Of a DNA stretch of 64,000 nt, positions 34,729 to 43,934 are shown one piece after another. Both the position numbers and the translations under genes were made by a program. The stretch comes from Cystobacter fuscus. Its GTDB lineage: Bacteria > Myxococcota > Myxococcia > Myxococcales > Myxococcaceae. The DNA is taken from the NCBI RefSeq assembly GCF_002305875.1, contig NZ_CP022098.1, positions 1,116,001 to 1,180,000 on the forward strand, in the 5' to 3' direction. The notes under the pieces were generated by a model, which was not told where the DNA came from, searched no databases, and was given only the letters and a program-made list of their open reading frames with translations. Numbering within the stretch: the first letter of the stretch is position 1; every line of letters begins with the position of its first letter.

Positions 34729-34932
34729 CTAATCCCGGGTGCCGTCGAGCGGCTCGGGCAGGGCGTTCACCTGGATGACCTGCCCGCCCTTGTCGGGTGA
34801 GCTGCGCGCCGCCTCGCTCTCCTCGGGGGTCTGGGGCGCGCGCTCCTGGAAGGCGTCCCCTTCCAGATTGCGCTGCCGCTGCTCGCTCGTGCTCCCATAC
34901 CCCTCTCGCGTCCTCGTCGGCCTGTCCGCCAT
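34729..34932 (-). CDS. Small hydrophilic protein
   Basis: A 67-residue polar protein rich in Arg, Glu, Ser and Pro with no cysteines, membrane segment or signal. AGGAG lies 8 bases before its ATG at 34932, which supports translation better than the longer in-frame ATG at 35172. It ends convergent with the MshEN-kinase gene. It is likely intrinsically disordered. No family. Confidence 0.55.
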   Translation of the reverse strand: MADRPTRTREGYGSTSEQRQRNLEGDAFQERAPQTPEESEAARSSPDKGGQVIQVNALPEPLDGTRD

Positions 34933-35228
34933 CGTGTGCTCCTGGGTTGGAGAGAACCTCGGATCGTTGACGTTGGGGCCGGGGAAGGGGGGACGCAATG
35001 CCCGGCCCGGACCTCTTTCCCCCTCCCTCTCCGGGGCCGGCTCTCCCGCTCGCTGTTCCAGCGGGCGAGTCCCTGGGGACGCACCCGCGTGGCCCCTGCT
35101 CCACACTTCACGTGCGCTTCCGGGCGACCCAGAGGGGAGCGGTGACGGCACGTTGGCTGCACGGCAGGCCACGCTCCCCGGGGAATCTTCCCCCCGCTCG
35201 GCTGTCGACGCAGAAGCGCCCCACTGCT

Positions 35229-37391
35229 ATGCACGCCCCTACCATGGATGCCCGCCTTTCTCCGTGCCGCGCCCTGTTGCTCGCGCTGACGATGCTGATT
35301 GTCGCCTGCAAGACGCCCTCCGCCGCGAGCTCCGGCACCGACTCCACCCCTTCTTCTCCGGGTGAAGTCACCCAGGAAAACCCCTTCCCGACCAGGCCCA
35401 CCGTGAAGGCGCGCCAGGACTCCGCGGCGGACGCGGCGCTCGCGCAGGCGGCCCAGCAGGCCCAGTCGGCGCCGGGCAAGAAGGGCGCGGAGCTCTTCCT
35501 CGCGGTGCGCAAGGCCTACCCCGAGACGACCGCGGGCCAGGAGGCGCTCTACCGCGCCGGCGTGCTCTTCTACGAGTCCCAGGACTACGTCAACGCGCGC
35601 AAGTCCTTCAACGAGCTGCTCTTCGAGAACCCGCTCCATCCCGAGGCCGCGGACGCCAAGCTCCGGCTGGGCCGCTCCGCGCTCGAGGTGGGCGCCTACC
35701 GCGACGCCTACCTGATGCTCTCCAGCCTCGCCGAGCGCGCCGAGGGCGCCGAGCAGGTGCGGCTGTGGCAGGACACCGCGAAGGCCGCGGAGAAGGCGGG
35801 CCTCTATGGGCAGGCCCTGCAGATCGCCGTGGACCTGGCCGGCCGCGCGCAGACGCCCGAGGAGCAGCAGGCCGCGGTGGCCCGGGTGCAGCAACTGGTG
35901 GAGGGCCGCGCGGGCTTCGTGGACGTGGCCCGGGTGGCGGAGGGCCTGCCCGCCTCGCATCCCGCGTGGCCGGTGCTCACCTTCAAGCTGGCGCGCATCC
36001 ACTACCACCTGCGTGACTGGACGCGCCTGGAGGAGACGCTCAACCGCTTCCTCGCCGAGGCCCCCTCCCATCCCTTCGCCCCCCAGGCCCGCGAGCTGCT
36101 CACGCGCGCCACGCGGCGCGTGGAGGTGCAGCCCCGGGCGGTGGGGCTCCTGCTGCCCATGACGGGCAAGTACAAGGCCTGGGGCGAGGCGGTGCTGCGG
36201 GGCGTGAAGCTGGGCCTGTCCGGCAGCGACGTGGAGCTCATCGTCAAGGACACCCAGGGCGATGTGAACCTCACCGGCCAGGCGATGGAGCAGCTCGCCT
36301 ATGACGAGGGCGCCATCGCGGTGCTCGGCCCCATCGCCTCCGAGGACTCGCGGCGCGCGGCGCTCCTGGCCGAGGAGCTCCAGGTGCCGCTGCTCACGTT
36401 CACGCGCCAGGAGGACATCACCGCCATCGGGCCGTACGTCTTCCGCAACATGCTCACCAACTCGGCCCAGGCGCGCGCCATCGCCGACTACGCCATGAAG
36501 GAGAAGGGGCTGCGCAGCTTCGCCATGCTCTATCCGAACCTGCCCTACGGCGTGGAGCTGGCCAACGACTTCTGGGACCAGGTGGTGGACAACGGCGGCC
36601 AGGTGCGCGGCGCCGAGACGTACGCGCATGATCAGACGACCTTCACCTCCGAGGCCAAGAAGCTCGTGGGCCGCTACTACCTGGAGGACCGGGGCGACTA
36701 CGTCGAGGGCGTGCGCGAGGTGCAGGAGCAGACGACCGGCCAGGACGCGTTCCGCAAGCGCAAGGCCATGGAGAAGATGAAGGGCAGCGTGGAGCCCATC
36801 GTCGACTTCGAGGCCATCTTCATCCCGGACGAGTGGCGGCGGGTGAGCCTGGTGGCCCCGGCGCTCGCCGTGGAGGACATCGTCACCAACGCGTGCGACG
36901 CGCGCGACCTGGAGCGCATCCGCAAGACGACGGGCAAGAAGACCCTCAAGACGGTCATGCTGCTGGGCACCAACGCGTGGAGCAGCGCCAAGGGCGCCAG
37001 CGGCCTGCCCGAGCTCGTCGAGCGCGGGGGCAAGTTCGTCAACTGCTCGGTGTACGTGGATGGCTTCTTCGTGGACTCGCAGCGGCCGGCCACGCAGCGC
37101 TTCGTGAAGTCCTACCGCCAGACGTACAACGGCGATCCGAGCCTCCTGGAGGCCTACGGCTATGACTCGGCGCGCATGCTGCGGCAGCTCCTCGAGAGCA
37201 AGCAGGCCCCGCAGAGCCGCGCGGAGCTGCGCGAGGCGCTGGCCAACCTCAAGGACTTCGACGGGGCCACCGGCAAGACGTCCTTCGACGACAAGCGCGA
37301 GGCGCGCAAGCCCCTGTTCCTGCTGTCCGTGAGCAACAAGGGCGTCACCGAGGTGACTCCGGATCAGAGGGCCTCCGTGGGGGACATGTGA
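35229..37391 (+). CDS. LppC-like periplasmic-binding lipoprotein
   Basis: A 720-residue lipoprotein. The signal peptide ends in the lipobox LIVAC (Cys about residue 22 from ATG 35229; ATG 35244 would also work). Residues about 60-300 form TPR-like helical repeats. Residues about 305-715 form a type I periplasmic-binding domain (VGLLLPMTGKYKAWG, then SEDSRRAALLAEELQVPLLTF), the layout of LppC/LpoA-type penicillin-binding-protein activators and of branched-chain amino-acid binding proteins. It should sit in the outer-membrane inner leaflet and either activate peptidoglycan synthesis or bind a ligand. The next gene overlaps its stop by 4 bases (GTGA), so they are co-translated. Confidence 0.85.
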   Translation: MHAPTMDARLSPCRALLLALTMLIVACKTPSAASSGTDSTPSSPGEVTQENPFPTRPTVKARQDSAADAALAQAAQQAQSAPGKKGAELFLAVRKAYPETTAGQEALYRAGVLFYESQDYVNARKSFNELLFENPLHPEAADAKLRLGRSALEVGAYRDAYLMLSSLAERAEGAEQVRLWQDTAKAAEKAGLYGQALQIAVDLAGRAQTPEEQQAAVARVQQLVEGRAGFVDVARVAEGLPASHPAWPVLTFKLARIHYHLRDWTRLEETLNRFLAEAPSHPFAPQARELLTRATRRVEVQPRAVGLLLPMTGKYKAWGEAVLRGVKLGLSGSDVELIVKDTQGDVNLTGQAMEQLAYDEGAIAVLGPIASEDSRRAALLAEELQVPLLTFTRQEDITAIGPYVFRNMLTNSAQARAIADYAMKEKGLRSFAMLYPNLPYGVELANDFWDQVVDNGGQVRGAETYAHDQTTFTSEAKKLVGRYYLEDRGDYVEGVREVQEQTTGQDAFRKRKAMEKMKGSVEPIVDFEAIFIPDEWRRVSLVAPALAVEDIVTNACDARDLERIRKTTGKKTLKTVMLLGTNAWSSAKGASGLPELVERGGKFVNCSVYVDGFFVDSQRPATQRFVKSYRQTYNGDPSLLEAYGYDSARMLRQLLESKQAPQSRAELREALANLKDFDGATGKTSFDDKREARKPLFLLSVSNKGVTEVTPDQRASVGDM

Positions 37392-38992
37392 GCCGGGGCA
37401 CGCCGCGGGCCTGGTGGGCCGCGGGAGTCCTGATGCTCGCGGCCTGCCGTCACGCCGCGCCGGTGCTCGCCCCCGACGTCTCCGCCCGGCTCGAGTCCAC
37501 GCCGGGGGGCTACCTCGCGGGAGACGCGGTGGGCCTCGAGGACGCGGACGTGCTGGAGCGCCGTGACTTCGTCTGGACGCTCGACTTCTCGCCGGACGGC
37601 GCGCGCGTGGCCTTCACGCACCTGGCCGGGCAGGACTACCGGCTCGGGCTCTGGTCCTTGGGGCCCCCGCCGGCGCGCGTGGTGGATGCCTCCCTCAACC
37701 CCTCCGAGTTCGACGTGGAGGCGCTGGCCTTCTCCGCCGACGGCGCGCTCCTGGCGAGCGCGGGGTGGGACGGCGTGGTGCGCCTGTTCGACGCGGCCAC
37801 CGGAGCGCCTCGGGCGAGCCTGCGCACCGAGGAGCCCCTCACCGCCGTGGCCTTCCACCCCGCGGGCGGCTACCTCGTGGTGGGCAGTGCCCGGGGACTC
37901 GTCACCGTGCTGCGCGCGGCCGACCTGGGCTTCTCCTTCGAGGCGCGGCCCCATGCGGACCGGGTGAGCGCGCTCGCCTTCGCGCCGGACGGGACGCTGT
38001 ACTCGGGCGGTTGGGACAAGCGCATCCACGTCCTCGGCACGCGCGAGGAGGCGCCCCGGCGCGATGGCGCGCGGGTGCATTTCGAGCGGCGCTCGGGCCA
38101 CGCGGTGGTGGTGGGCACCGTCAATGGCGGCGCTCTGGTGCGCTTCGCGCTGGATGCGCGTACGCCCGCCCTCGTGCTCGGCACGGCGGCGGCGCGTGAG
38201 GCGGGCATCGACCCGGCCTTCGTCCAGGAGACGGTGTCCCTGCCCACCGCGCTCGGCTCCACCCTGGCGCGGCTCGTGCGCGCCCAGCGCCTGCGCTTCA
38301 AGGGCCTGGTGCTCGAGGGCGTGGACGTGGCGGTGTGTGACGCGTGCCTCCCCGCGGACGTGGCGGGGGTGTTGGGCGCGCCCTTCGCCGAGCGCGTGGA
38401 CGTGGCGTTCGACGAGGCCACGGCCGAGGCCGTCCTCACCCTCAAGGCCCCCGCGCCTCCGGCTCCGGTGGAAGAGCGGGCGCTGGTGCTCGCCCCGCGC
38501 GCCACGTTCTCCTTCGAGGCGCACGTCAACGACGTCACCGTCGACGCGGCCGGGCGCCGCCTGGGCGTGGCCTTCTCGGCGGCGAAGGCCGAGCGCACCC
38601 GCGCCGTGTACGAGCGGGAGAAGAAGGGGCTCGTCGAGCCGCCCTCGGCCTGGAACGCCGCGGCGGTGGTGGACGCGGGCTCGGGCCAGGTGCTGCGCAA
38701 GTGGACGGGCCATGAGGGCGTGGTGGCCTCCGCGGGCATCTCCCCCGACGGGCGCGCGCTCGTGAGTGGAAGCTGGGACAAGCGGCTGCTCCTCTGGCGC
38801 GAGGGGCAGGAGTCCCCCGTGGCCGAGCGGCGCCTGGGCTGGTCCGTGCGTCGGGCGCGCTTTGGTCCGGACGGGCGGCTCGTGGGCGTGGCCGCGTGGA
38901 CGCCGCAGAAGGTGACGGGAGATCAGCAGAGCGATCCCTCCGCCGCCCTCTTCTCCGTGCGCTACGCCGCCCCCAGCGTCCAGCGGCGCTAG
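37388..38992 (+). CDS. WD40 lipoprotein with a degenerate retropepsin-like insert
   Basis: A 534-residue lipoprotein starting at a GTG that overlaps the end of the LppC-like gene. The signal peptide ends in the lipobox LMLAAC (Cys20). Two blocks of WD40-type repeats (about 60-220 and 370-530) contain SPDG and GWD segments. Between them, residues about 237-352 resemble a retropepsin-like aspartic protease (VNGGALVRFALDARTPALVLG, then GVLGAPF), but the catalytic Asp-Thr-Gly is Asp-Ala-Arg (256-258), so it should be inactive. The two blocks may form one propeller with the insert as an arm. Co-translation with the LppC-like protein suggests a shared envelope complex. Confidence 0.82.
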   Translation: MSRGTPRAWWAAGVLMLAACRHAAPVLAPDVSARLESTPGGYLAGDAVGLEDADVLERRDFVWTLDFSPDGARVAFTHLAGQDYRLGLWSLGPPPARVVDASLNPSEFDVEALAFSADGALLASAGWDGVVRLFDAATGAPRASLRTEEPLTAVAFHPAGGYLVVGSARGLVTVLRAADLGFSFEARPHADRVSALAFAPDGTLYSGGWDKRIHVLGTREEAPRRDGARVHFERRSGHAVVVGTVNGGALVRFALDARTPALVLGTAAAREAGIDPAFVQETVSLPTALGSTLARLVRAQRLRFKGLVLEGVDVAVCDACLPADVAGVLGAPFAERVDVAFDEATAEAVLTLKAPAPPAPVEERALVLAPRATFSFEAHVNDVTVDAAGRRLGVAFSAAKAERTRAVYEREKKGLVEPPSAWNAAAVVDAGSGQVLRKWTGHEGVVASAGISPDGRALVSGSWDKRLLLWREGQESPVAERRLGWSVRRARFGPDGRLVGVAAWTPQKVTGDQQSDPSAALFSVRYAAPSVQRR

Positions 38993-39681
38993 TAGTTGAG
39001 GTGGATGGCCTCGCGGGGCAGCCCCCGCGCGCACAGTGCCTCGATGACGCCCTTCACCATGCTCGACTGGCCACAGAGGAAGGCCTCGGTGTCCTCCACC
39101 GGCTCCTCGTTCAGATGGGCCTGGACGTAGCCGGTGAGCCCCTGCCAGTCGCTGTCTCCCGGCTGGCTCACCGTGCGCACCACGCGGATGTCCGCCTCCT
39201 CCCAGTGGCGCAGCTCGTCCTCGTAGGCGAACGCGCGCGGGGTGCGCGCCCCGAAGTAGAGCGTCACCCGCCCGTAGGCCCCGCGCTCCCGGCGGATGCT
39301 CTCGATGACGGAGCGGATGGGGGAGATACCCGAGCCGACGGCGAAGAGCAGCAACCCCCGTCCACGTGCCAGGGGCAGGGGAAAGCCCTTGCCCTCGGGC
39401 TGCTTGCTGTACACCCGAGCCCCGGGCTCGAGCGTGATGAGCCGCTCGGACAGGGGGCTGCCCCCCTTGAGGAGGAACTCCCACCGGGTGCCGGAGGGCT
39501 CGGGCGCCGAGGCGATGGCGAACATGCTCTCGCCCACCTCGGGCAGCGACAGGCGCACGTATTGCCCGGGCATCCGGTGGTGTCCCACCAGGGGGGTGCC
39601 CGAGATGTCCAGGACGAGCTCGGTGAGGTCCTCCGCGGCGGGGAGCACGGCCGCCACGGTGGTGGGGTGCCAGTCGTTCAT
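38989..39681 (-). CDS. FNR-like flavin reductase
   Basis: A 230-residue oxidoreductase of the ferredoxin-NADP reductase superfamily. The N-terminal FAD barrel (about 1-105) contains the PGQYVRLS and FAIAS segments in the FAD site, where the usual RxYS is FAIAS. The NAD(P) part has GSGISPIRSVI (about 117) and CGQSSMV, and the chain ends in HLNY, with a C-terminal aromatic as in these enzymes. There is no Fe-S domain, so it needs a separate acceptor. It overlaps the WD40 gene's end by 4 bases in convergent orientation and starts 50 bases from the divergent GT51-like gene. Its electron acceptor is not identified. Confidence 0.85.
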   Translation of the reverse strand: MNDWHPTTVAAVLPAAEDLTELVLDISGTPLVGHHRMPGQYVRLSLPEVGESMFAIASAPEPSGTRWEFLLKGGSPLSERLITLEPGARVYSKQPEGKGFPLPLARGRGLLLFAVGSGISPIRSVIESIRRERGAYGRVTLYFGARTPRAFAYEDELRHWEEADIRVVRTVSQPGDSDWQGLTGYVQAHLNEEPVEDTEAFLCGQSSMVKGVIEALCARGLPREAIHLNY

Positions 39682-39731
39682 GTGAAAAGAAGGTTTAACG
39701 TGGACCCGTCCCGCCGTCTCCCTTTGATAGC

Positions 39732-40505
39732 GTGGGGGACGTGAAGACCGTGCTCTGGTTGGTGTTGTTCCTCATCGGGTTGACGGGGGTCGCGCTGCCC
39801 GCCGCCTACCTCCATGCGGCCAGCAAGTTGCCGCAGTTGGAGACCGAGTTCGACCTGGAAAAGCAGCTGCGCCACTCCATCGAGGGCGAGCGCATGAGCA
39901 TCCGCGCCGGCACCTTCGAGCAGGGCCGCTCCGTGGAGTTCGCCCGGCCGGACTTCTCCCGCCTGCCCAAGGATCTGGTCGCCCTCTACATCTCCCAGCT
40001 CGGCTGCCCCACCTTCTTCCAGACGGAGCGCGAGGACGGGCCGAAGTGGGCCTGGCGCCTGCTGGTGAAGGTGGCCGCGGGCGCCAACCTCGCGGGGGAT
40101 GGCTCCTGTGAGCGCAAGCTGGCCATGCGGCTCGCCATGGCGCTGGGCATCGAGGAGCCGCTGCAGCAGACCGTGGCCGCCCACCGCCTGCACTCCTTCC
40201 TCCAGAAGGATCAGCTCATCGCCTACGATCTGGCCAGCATCTACTTCGAGCGGGGCATCGTCGGGGTGGATGACGCGGCGTACAAGCTCTTCGGCAAGGA
40301 GCTGGACGCGCTCGAGCTGTCGCAACTCGCCGAGCTATCGCTCACCCTGCCGCCGCACGGCTTCTACACGGACGCCGTGCAGTGCCGCAACGAGAGCATC
40401 ATCCGCCAGAACCGGGACGTGCTGCTAGCGGACCTGGCCGACTACAAGCTGGTGACCGTGGAGCGGGCCCGCAACGCGATGGCCCAGCCGGTCACCTGCC
40501 ACTAG
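39732..40505 (+). CDS. Degenerate GT51 transglycosylase-like membrane protein
   Basis: A 257-residue protein with an N-terminal membrane helix (about 5-28) and a domain that aligns with GT51 peptidoglycan glycosyltransferases. It keeps LPKDLVALYI, the helix before the second active segment, YFERGIVGVDDAAYKLFGK (as in the yfgkgi.G...aa..yFgk motif) and the C-terminal RQN..VL. The catalytic Glu of the EDxxFF motif is lost (GCPTFF at 91-96), and GGSTITQQ is replaced by GDGSCERKL. So it is most likely catalytically dead but may bind glycan. The start is GTG at 39732 (GTG 39741 is also in frame). It is divergent from the flavin reductase gene with a 50-base gap. Confidence 0.72.
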   Translation: MGDVKTVLWLVLFLIGLTGVALPAAYLHAASKLPQLETEFDLEKQLRHSIEGERMSIRAGTFEQGRSVEFARPDFSRLPKDLVALYISQLGCPTFFQTEREDGPKWAWRLLVKVAAGANLAGDGSCERKLAMRLAMALGIEEPLQQTVAAHRLHSFLQKDQLIAYDLASIYFERGIVGVDDAAYKLFGKELDALELSQLAELSLTLPPHGFYTDAVQCRNESIIRQNRDVLLADLADYKLVTVERARNAMAQPVTCH

Positions 40506-40524
40506 CGGGCTCGCCGCCCCGTCC

Positions 40525-42294
40525 TCATCGGCGGGGCAGGAAGAGCTTCTCCCAGGTATCCAGCTCGGTGGCCACCTGGCGGCGCTCCTCCGCGCTCGCC
40601 GCCCCGTCCGCCTTCCTGCGGATCGTCTCCAGGGTGGAGCGGATGGCGGGGCTGAGCTTCTGGCCCTTGGCCTCCCGCGATTCGACGTCGCGATAGAACT
40701 TGCGGATGCGGCCCTGCAGCATGAACTGGGTGGGCGCCTGGGCGGCGGCGGCCACGACCCGGCCCTTCTGCGTCGAGCCTTGCGCGTCGTCGGCGTGGGC
40801 GACCGCGGGCACCGGGGTGGTGGCCTCTCCGGTGGGAGTCGGCGTCTGGGCCTCGGTGGACGGGCCCGTGTCGGGAGCCGTGGCCGGAGCCTGCGCCGGA
40901 GGCACCTGGGCCGTCGCCACCTGGGGCGGAGGCTTGGGCTGTGCGCGGGACGGGGCCGTGACGACGACGGGGGGCGCGGGCGGCGACGGACGCTCGCGCA
41001 GGACGAGCACGGCACCTCCCACGATGCCCAGGCCGAGCGCACCCAGGCCCAGGGGCAACAGCCAGCGCCGCGAGGAGCCTGCCTCGCGCGGTATCTCGAC
41101 GGAGGGCGTCGTCTTCAACGGCTCGAGCGTGGGCAGCGGCTCTTGCGCATCGAGGGGCGGGGGCTCCGGGAGCGCGGGTAGCTGGGACTCGACGACCGTG
41201 GGCTTGGACTGGCGCACGGGCGCGGAGGGCGCGGGAGGAGGAGCGGGGGCCTCGACGGGCGCCTGGATGCTGTCGCGCAGCCGCTGGAGCTGGCGGCGCA
41301 GCTGCTCGGCGGAGCCGGGGCGGGCCTCGGGATCCTTGGTGAGCATCTGCAGGATGAAGGCATCGAGCGCGGGGGGCAGCCCGGGGAGGAACTCGGAGGG
41401 CTTGGGCGGCCGCGCGTCCACGTGCTTCATCAGCAGGTCCACCGGAGAGGTGCCCGTGAAGGGCAGCCGGCCGGTGATCATCTCGAAGGCCACCACGCCC
41501 AGCGCGTAGAGGTCCGTCATGGGGCCCACGGGCTGGCCGCGGGCCTGCTCGGGGGCCATGTACTCCGGGGTGCCCACGACCATGTCGGTGCGCGTCTGGG
41601 CGGTGCGCCCGGCGGGCAGGCCCATCTTCGCGAGGCCGAAGTCGAGCAGCTTCACGTAGCGCGAGCCATCCGGCTGCTTCACGAGGAAGACGTTGCTCGG
41701 CTTGAGGTCGCGGTGGACGACGCCCGCGCCGTGCGCGGCTCCGAGCGCGCTGAGCACCTCGTCGAGGATGTCGAGCACCTCGGGCACGGGGATGCGACCG
41801 CGCTCGGCGAGGTGGGCGTCGAGCGCCACGCCCTCGAGGTACTCCATGATGATGTACTGGCGGCCGTCGGGCACCTGGCCGAAGCCGAAGATGTCGACGA
41901 TGCCGCGGTGGCGGATGGCGTTGACGGCGCGGGCCTCGGCGAGCAGGCGCGCCACCTGCTCCTCGGCGGCGGCGAGCTCGGGGCGCAGCACCTTGACCGC
42001 CACGCGTTTGCCGATGAGCGGCTGGATGCCGTCGTACACGAGCCCCATGCCGCCAACGCCAATGCGCTGGCCGAGCTCGTACTCACCGACCTTCAATCCG
42101 ACGAGGGTGTCTTGAGCGGAGACGTCTTCCATGACGTGCACGTTCTTGCCGGGTGAAGTCTCCCGGGTGCTACCAGGGTCGGCCAGGCGCGGCGCCGTCG
42201 AGAAATCGAGCAGGACGGTGCCGTCGCGCGGACAGATGTCCGTGTCCACGGGCACGGTGCCGCCGCAGGTTTCGCAGTTACGGGAGTCAGCCAT
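40525..42294 (-). CDS. Ser/Thr kinase with N-terminal zinc ribbon and TM helix
   Basis: A 589-residue Hanks-type kinase. A zinc ribbon at residues 7-24 (CETC, CPRDG) precedes the kinase domain (about 72-340), with GVGGMG at 79-84, K101 in VAVKVL, HRDLKPSN at 194-201 and DFG at 218-220. A Pro-rich juxtamembrane linker (about 345-400), one transmembrane helix (about 408-430), and a long Pro/Ala/Thr-rich external segment follow, then a helical C-terminal domain (about 525-589). The C-terminal part would be outside the cytoplasmic membrane and could sense envelope signals. It converges with the GT51-like gene (20-base gap). Confidence 0.9.
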   Translation of the reverse strand: MADSRNCETCGGTVPVDTDICPRDGTVLLDFSTAPRLADPGSTRETSPGKNVHVMEDVSAQDTLVGLKVGEYELGQRIGVGGMGLVYDGIQPLIGKRVAVKVLRPELAAAEEQVARLLAEARAVNAIRHRGIVDIFGFGQVPDGRQYIIMEYLEGVALDAHLAERGRIPVPEVLDILDEVLSALGAAHGAGVVHRDLKPSNVFLVKQPDGSRYVKLLDFGLAKMGLPAGRTAQTRTDMVVGTPEYMAPEQARGQPVGPMTDLYALGVVAFEMITGRLPFTGTSPVDLLMKHVDARPPKPSEFLPGLPPALDAFILQMLTKDPEARPGSAEQLRRQLQRLRDSIQAPVEAPAPPPAPSAPVRQSKPTVVESQLPALPEPPPLDAQEPLPTLEPLKTTPSVEIPREAGSSRRWLLPLGLGALGLGIVGGAVLVLRERPSPPAPPVVVTAPSRAQPKPPPQVATAQVPPAQAPATAPDTGPSTEAQTPTPTGEATTPVPAVAHADDAQGSTQKGRVVAAAAQAPTQFMLQGRIRKFYRDVESREAKGQKLSPAIRSTLETIRRKADGAASAEERRQVATELDTWEKLFLPRR

Positions 42295-42381
42295 TGGGGA
42301 GTTATTCCCAGGTTATCAGACCTGAGCCGGATTCCCACAAGCGGGCGGGCGTTCAGGGGGGTGGTTGGTCCCCCTTCGCCG

Positions 42382-43926
42382 TCATGGGAGGCCCGGACAC
42401 TGATGGTAGTCCTTGCGCACCCCCGGGTTGCCCGAGGGCGCGCCCGGCACGCCCCCGTCCCCCAGGATGAAGGTGGTGTCCTGGGCGCTGACGGACGAGT
42501 CCTGGCACCACACGCCCACGGACGGCCCGCCTCCGCCACTGCCACCATTGCCGCCCCGGCCGCCCTTTCCTCCCTCTCCCCCCTTGCCGCCATCTCCGGC
42601 CCTCCCACCGCCCAGGGTCTCGCCGGTTCCATTCAGGCCGCCGGGTCCACCCGCGCCGCCCTCGGCTCCCTGCGCGCCCACTCCGCCCTTGCCTCCACCC
42701 GCCGTGCGCAGGGCACAGTGTTCCACGGAGACCTGCCCGTTGATGAGCAGCAGGGCGATGGAGGCGCCTCCTCCCTGGCCTCCCTGGCCCCCCTGTCCTC
42801 CACAGCCGCCGCCCCCGCCGCCACCTCCACCCCCGCCGTTCAATGGGACGCCGCTCAGTGCCGCCGCGCCGCCGCCCCCGCCGCCGCCCAGGGTTCCCGC
42901 CGTACCCGGCCTGCCCACCTCGCCGACACTCGCGCTCCACAGGCCCTGTGTCACGAACCCCACGCCATCGCCCTCGATGCCGGGGGTTCCGGCGTCACCA
43001 TTCAGGCCGTTCTGTCCCGGCCCGCCCGGTAGTCCCAGTCCACAAACGCTGCCGCCGCCACAGCCGTATTCGCCAGCGGTCCCGCCATCCACGCCCGGTG
43101 CGCCGGCCTGTCCGGGTGCCGAGCGGCTCTCGTTGGTTTCTCCATTTCCTCCCCGTCCGAACCCGGGAGGGTTGCAGTCACTCGGGCCGGGTTGGCCTCC
43201 CGCGCCGCCCGTCGCTCCATTGTTTCCGGGGAAGCCCGCCCCGCCGTCCGCGGCCGGAGGCGTGTCGGAGGCCGAGACTCCCGGGCTGCCCGCGCCCGCC
43301 GTCACCGCCAGATTGCGCAGCCGCACCCCACCCGAATCCATCACCCGTACGCCAATGCACGGGGCGCCTGCCGTGCCCGGGAGCGTCGTGGCTTGCACGG
43401 TGAGTCGGTCCAGGGTGACGCCCGCGTCCTCGCCCAGGTTCATCACCGTCAGGCCAATGCCACCCACGGTGATGCGCGTGGTGTACTGCGGACCACGCGC
43501 CCAGTTGCCTTCCGTGCCCGAGTAGCCGCCGTAGATGGAGATGGGCTTGTCCAACTGGATGCTCTGCTCGGTGTAGTCCCCCCGGGCCAGGTAGATGGAC
43601 TTGCCGGACTGGACGGCCTGGGCCAGCGCCGCCCCGAGCGTGCGGAACGGAGTCATCTTCTCGCCCACGTTGAGGCGCTCGTCATCCCCCGTGGTCGCGT
43701 CGACGAAGATGGCCTCACTCGCCGTGCCGTCGATGCCATCGCAGTTGGCATCCGCGAACTTGTCGTCCGGCACGTCCCGATAGCTCGGGTCACACGTGCC
43801 GGGTTCCACCGGACAGTCGCCCCGCTCCACACATGCCTTGAAGGCACCGTTGAAGTCGAAGCAGCCCCAGGCCGCCGCCAGCGCCGCCCCGACGCCCAGC
43901 ATCCACAAGCTCTTGTTGTCTCGCAT
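42382..43926 (-). CDS. Gly-rich collagen-like surface lipoprotein
   Basis: A 514-residue exported protein. The signal peptide ends in a lipobox, AAWGC. The Cys-rich start is followed by a region (about 70-190) typical of DUF1565/pectate-lyase-like beta-helix proteins (FVDATTGDDERLN, then IYGGYSG). Residues about 200-480 are dominated by Gly-x-x triplets with Pro, Asn and Ala, including a run of about ten glycines, resembling collagen-like or PGRS-like surface proteins, though not a clean collagen repeat. GAGAGAG lies before the ATG. It follows the small periplasmic gene by 8 bases in the same operon. It probably forms an extended outer-membrane surface structure. A proline-rich opposite-strand ORF is a shadow of its glycine codons. 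Confidence 0.8.
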   Translation of the reverse strand: MRDNKSLWMLGVGAALAAAWGCFDFNGAFKACVERGDCPVEPGTCDPSYRDVPDDKFADANCDGIDGTASEAIFVDATTGDDERLNVGEKMTPFRTLGAALAQAVQSGKSIYLARGDYTEQSIQLDKPISIYGGYSGTEGNWARGPQYTTRITVGGIGLTVMNLGEDAGVTLDRLTVQATTLPGTAGAPCIGVRVMDSGGVRLRNLAVTAGAGSPGVSASDTPPAADGGAGFPGNNGATGGAGGQPGPSDCNPPGFGRGGNGETNESRSAPGQAGAPGVDGGTAGEYGCGGGSVCGLGLPGGPGQNGLNGDAGTPGIEGDGVGFVTQGLWSASVGEVGRPGTAGTLGGGGGGGAAALSGVPLNGGGGGGGGGGGCGGQGGQGGQGGGASIALLLINGQVSVEHCALRTAGGGKGGVGAQGAEGGAGGPGGLNGTGETLGGGRAGDGGKGGEGGKGGRGGNGGSGGGGPSVGVWCQDSSVSAQDTTFILGDGGVPGAPSGNPGVRKDYHQCPGLP

Positions 43927-43934
43927 GTGCTCTC

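Noticed and set aside
42413-43525. Pro-rich plus-strand ORF opposite the Gly-rich lipoprotein
   Set aside because: It is the complement of glycine codons; no ribosome binding site and no domain.
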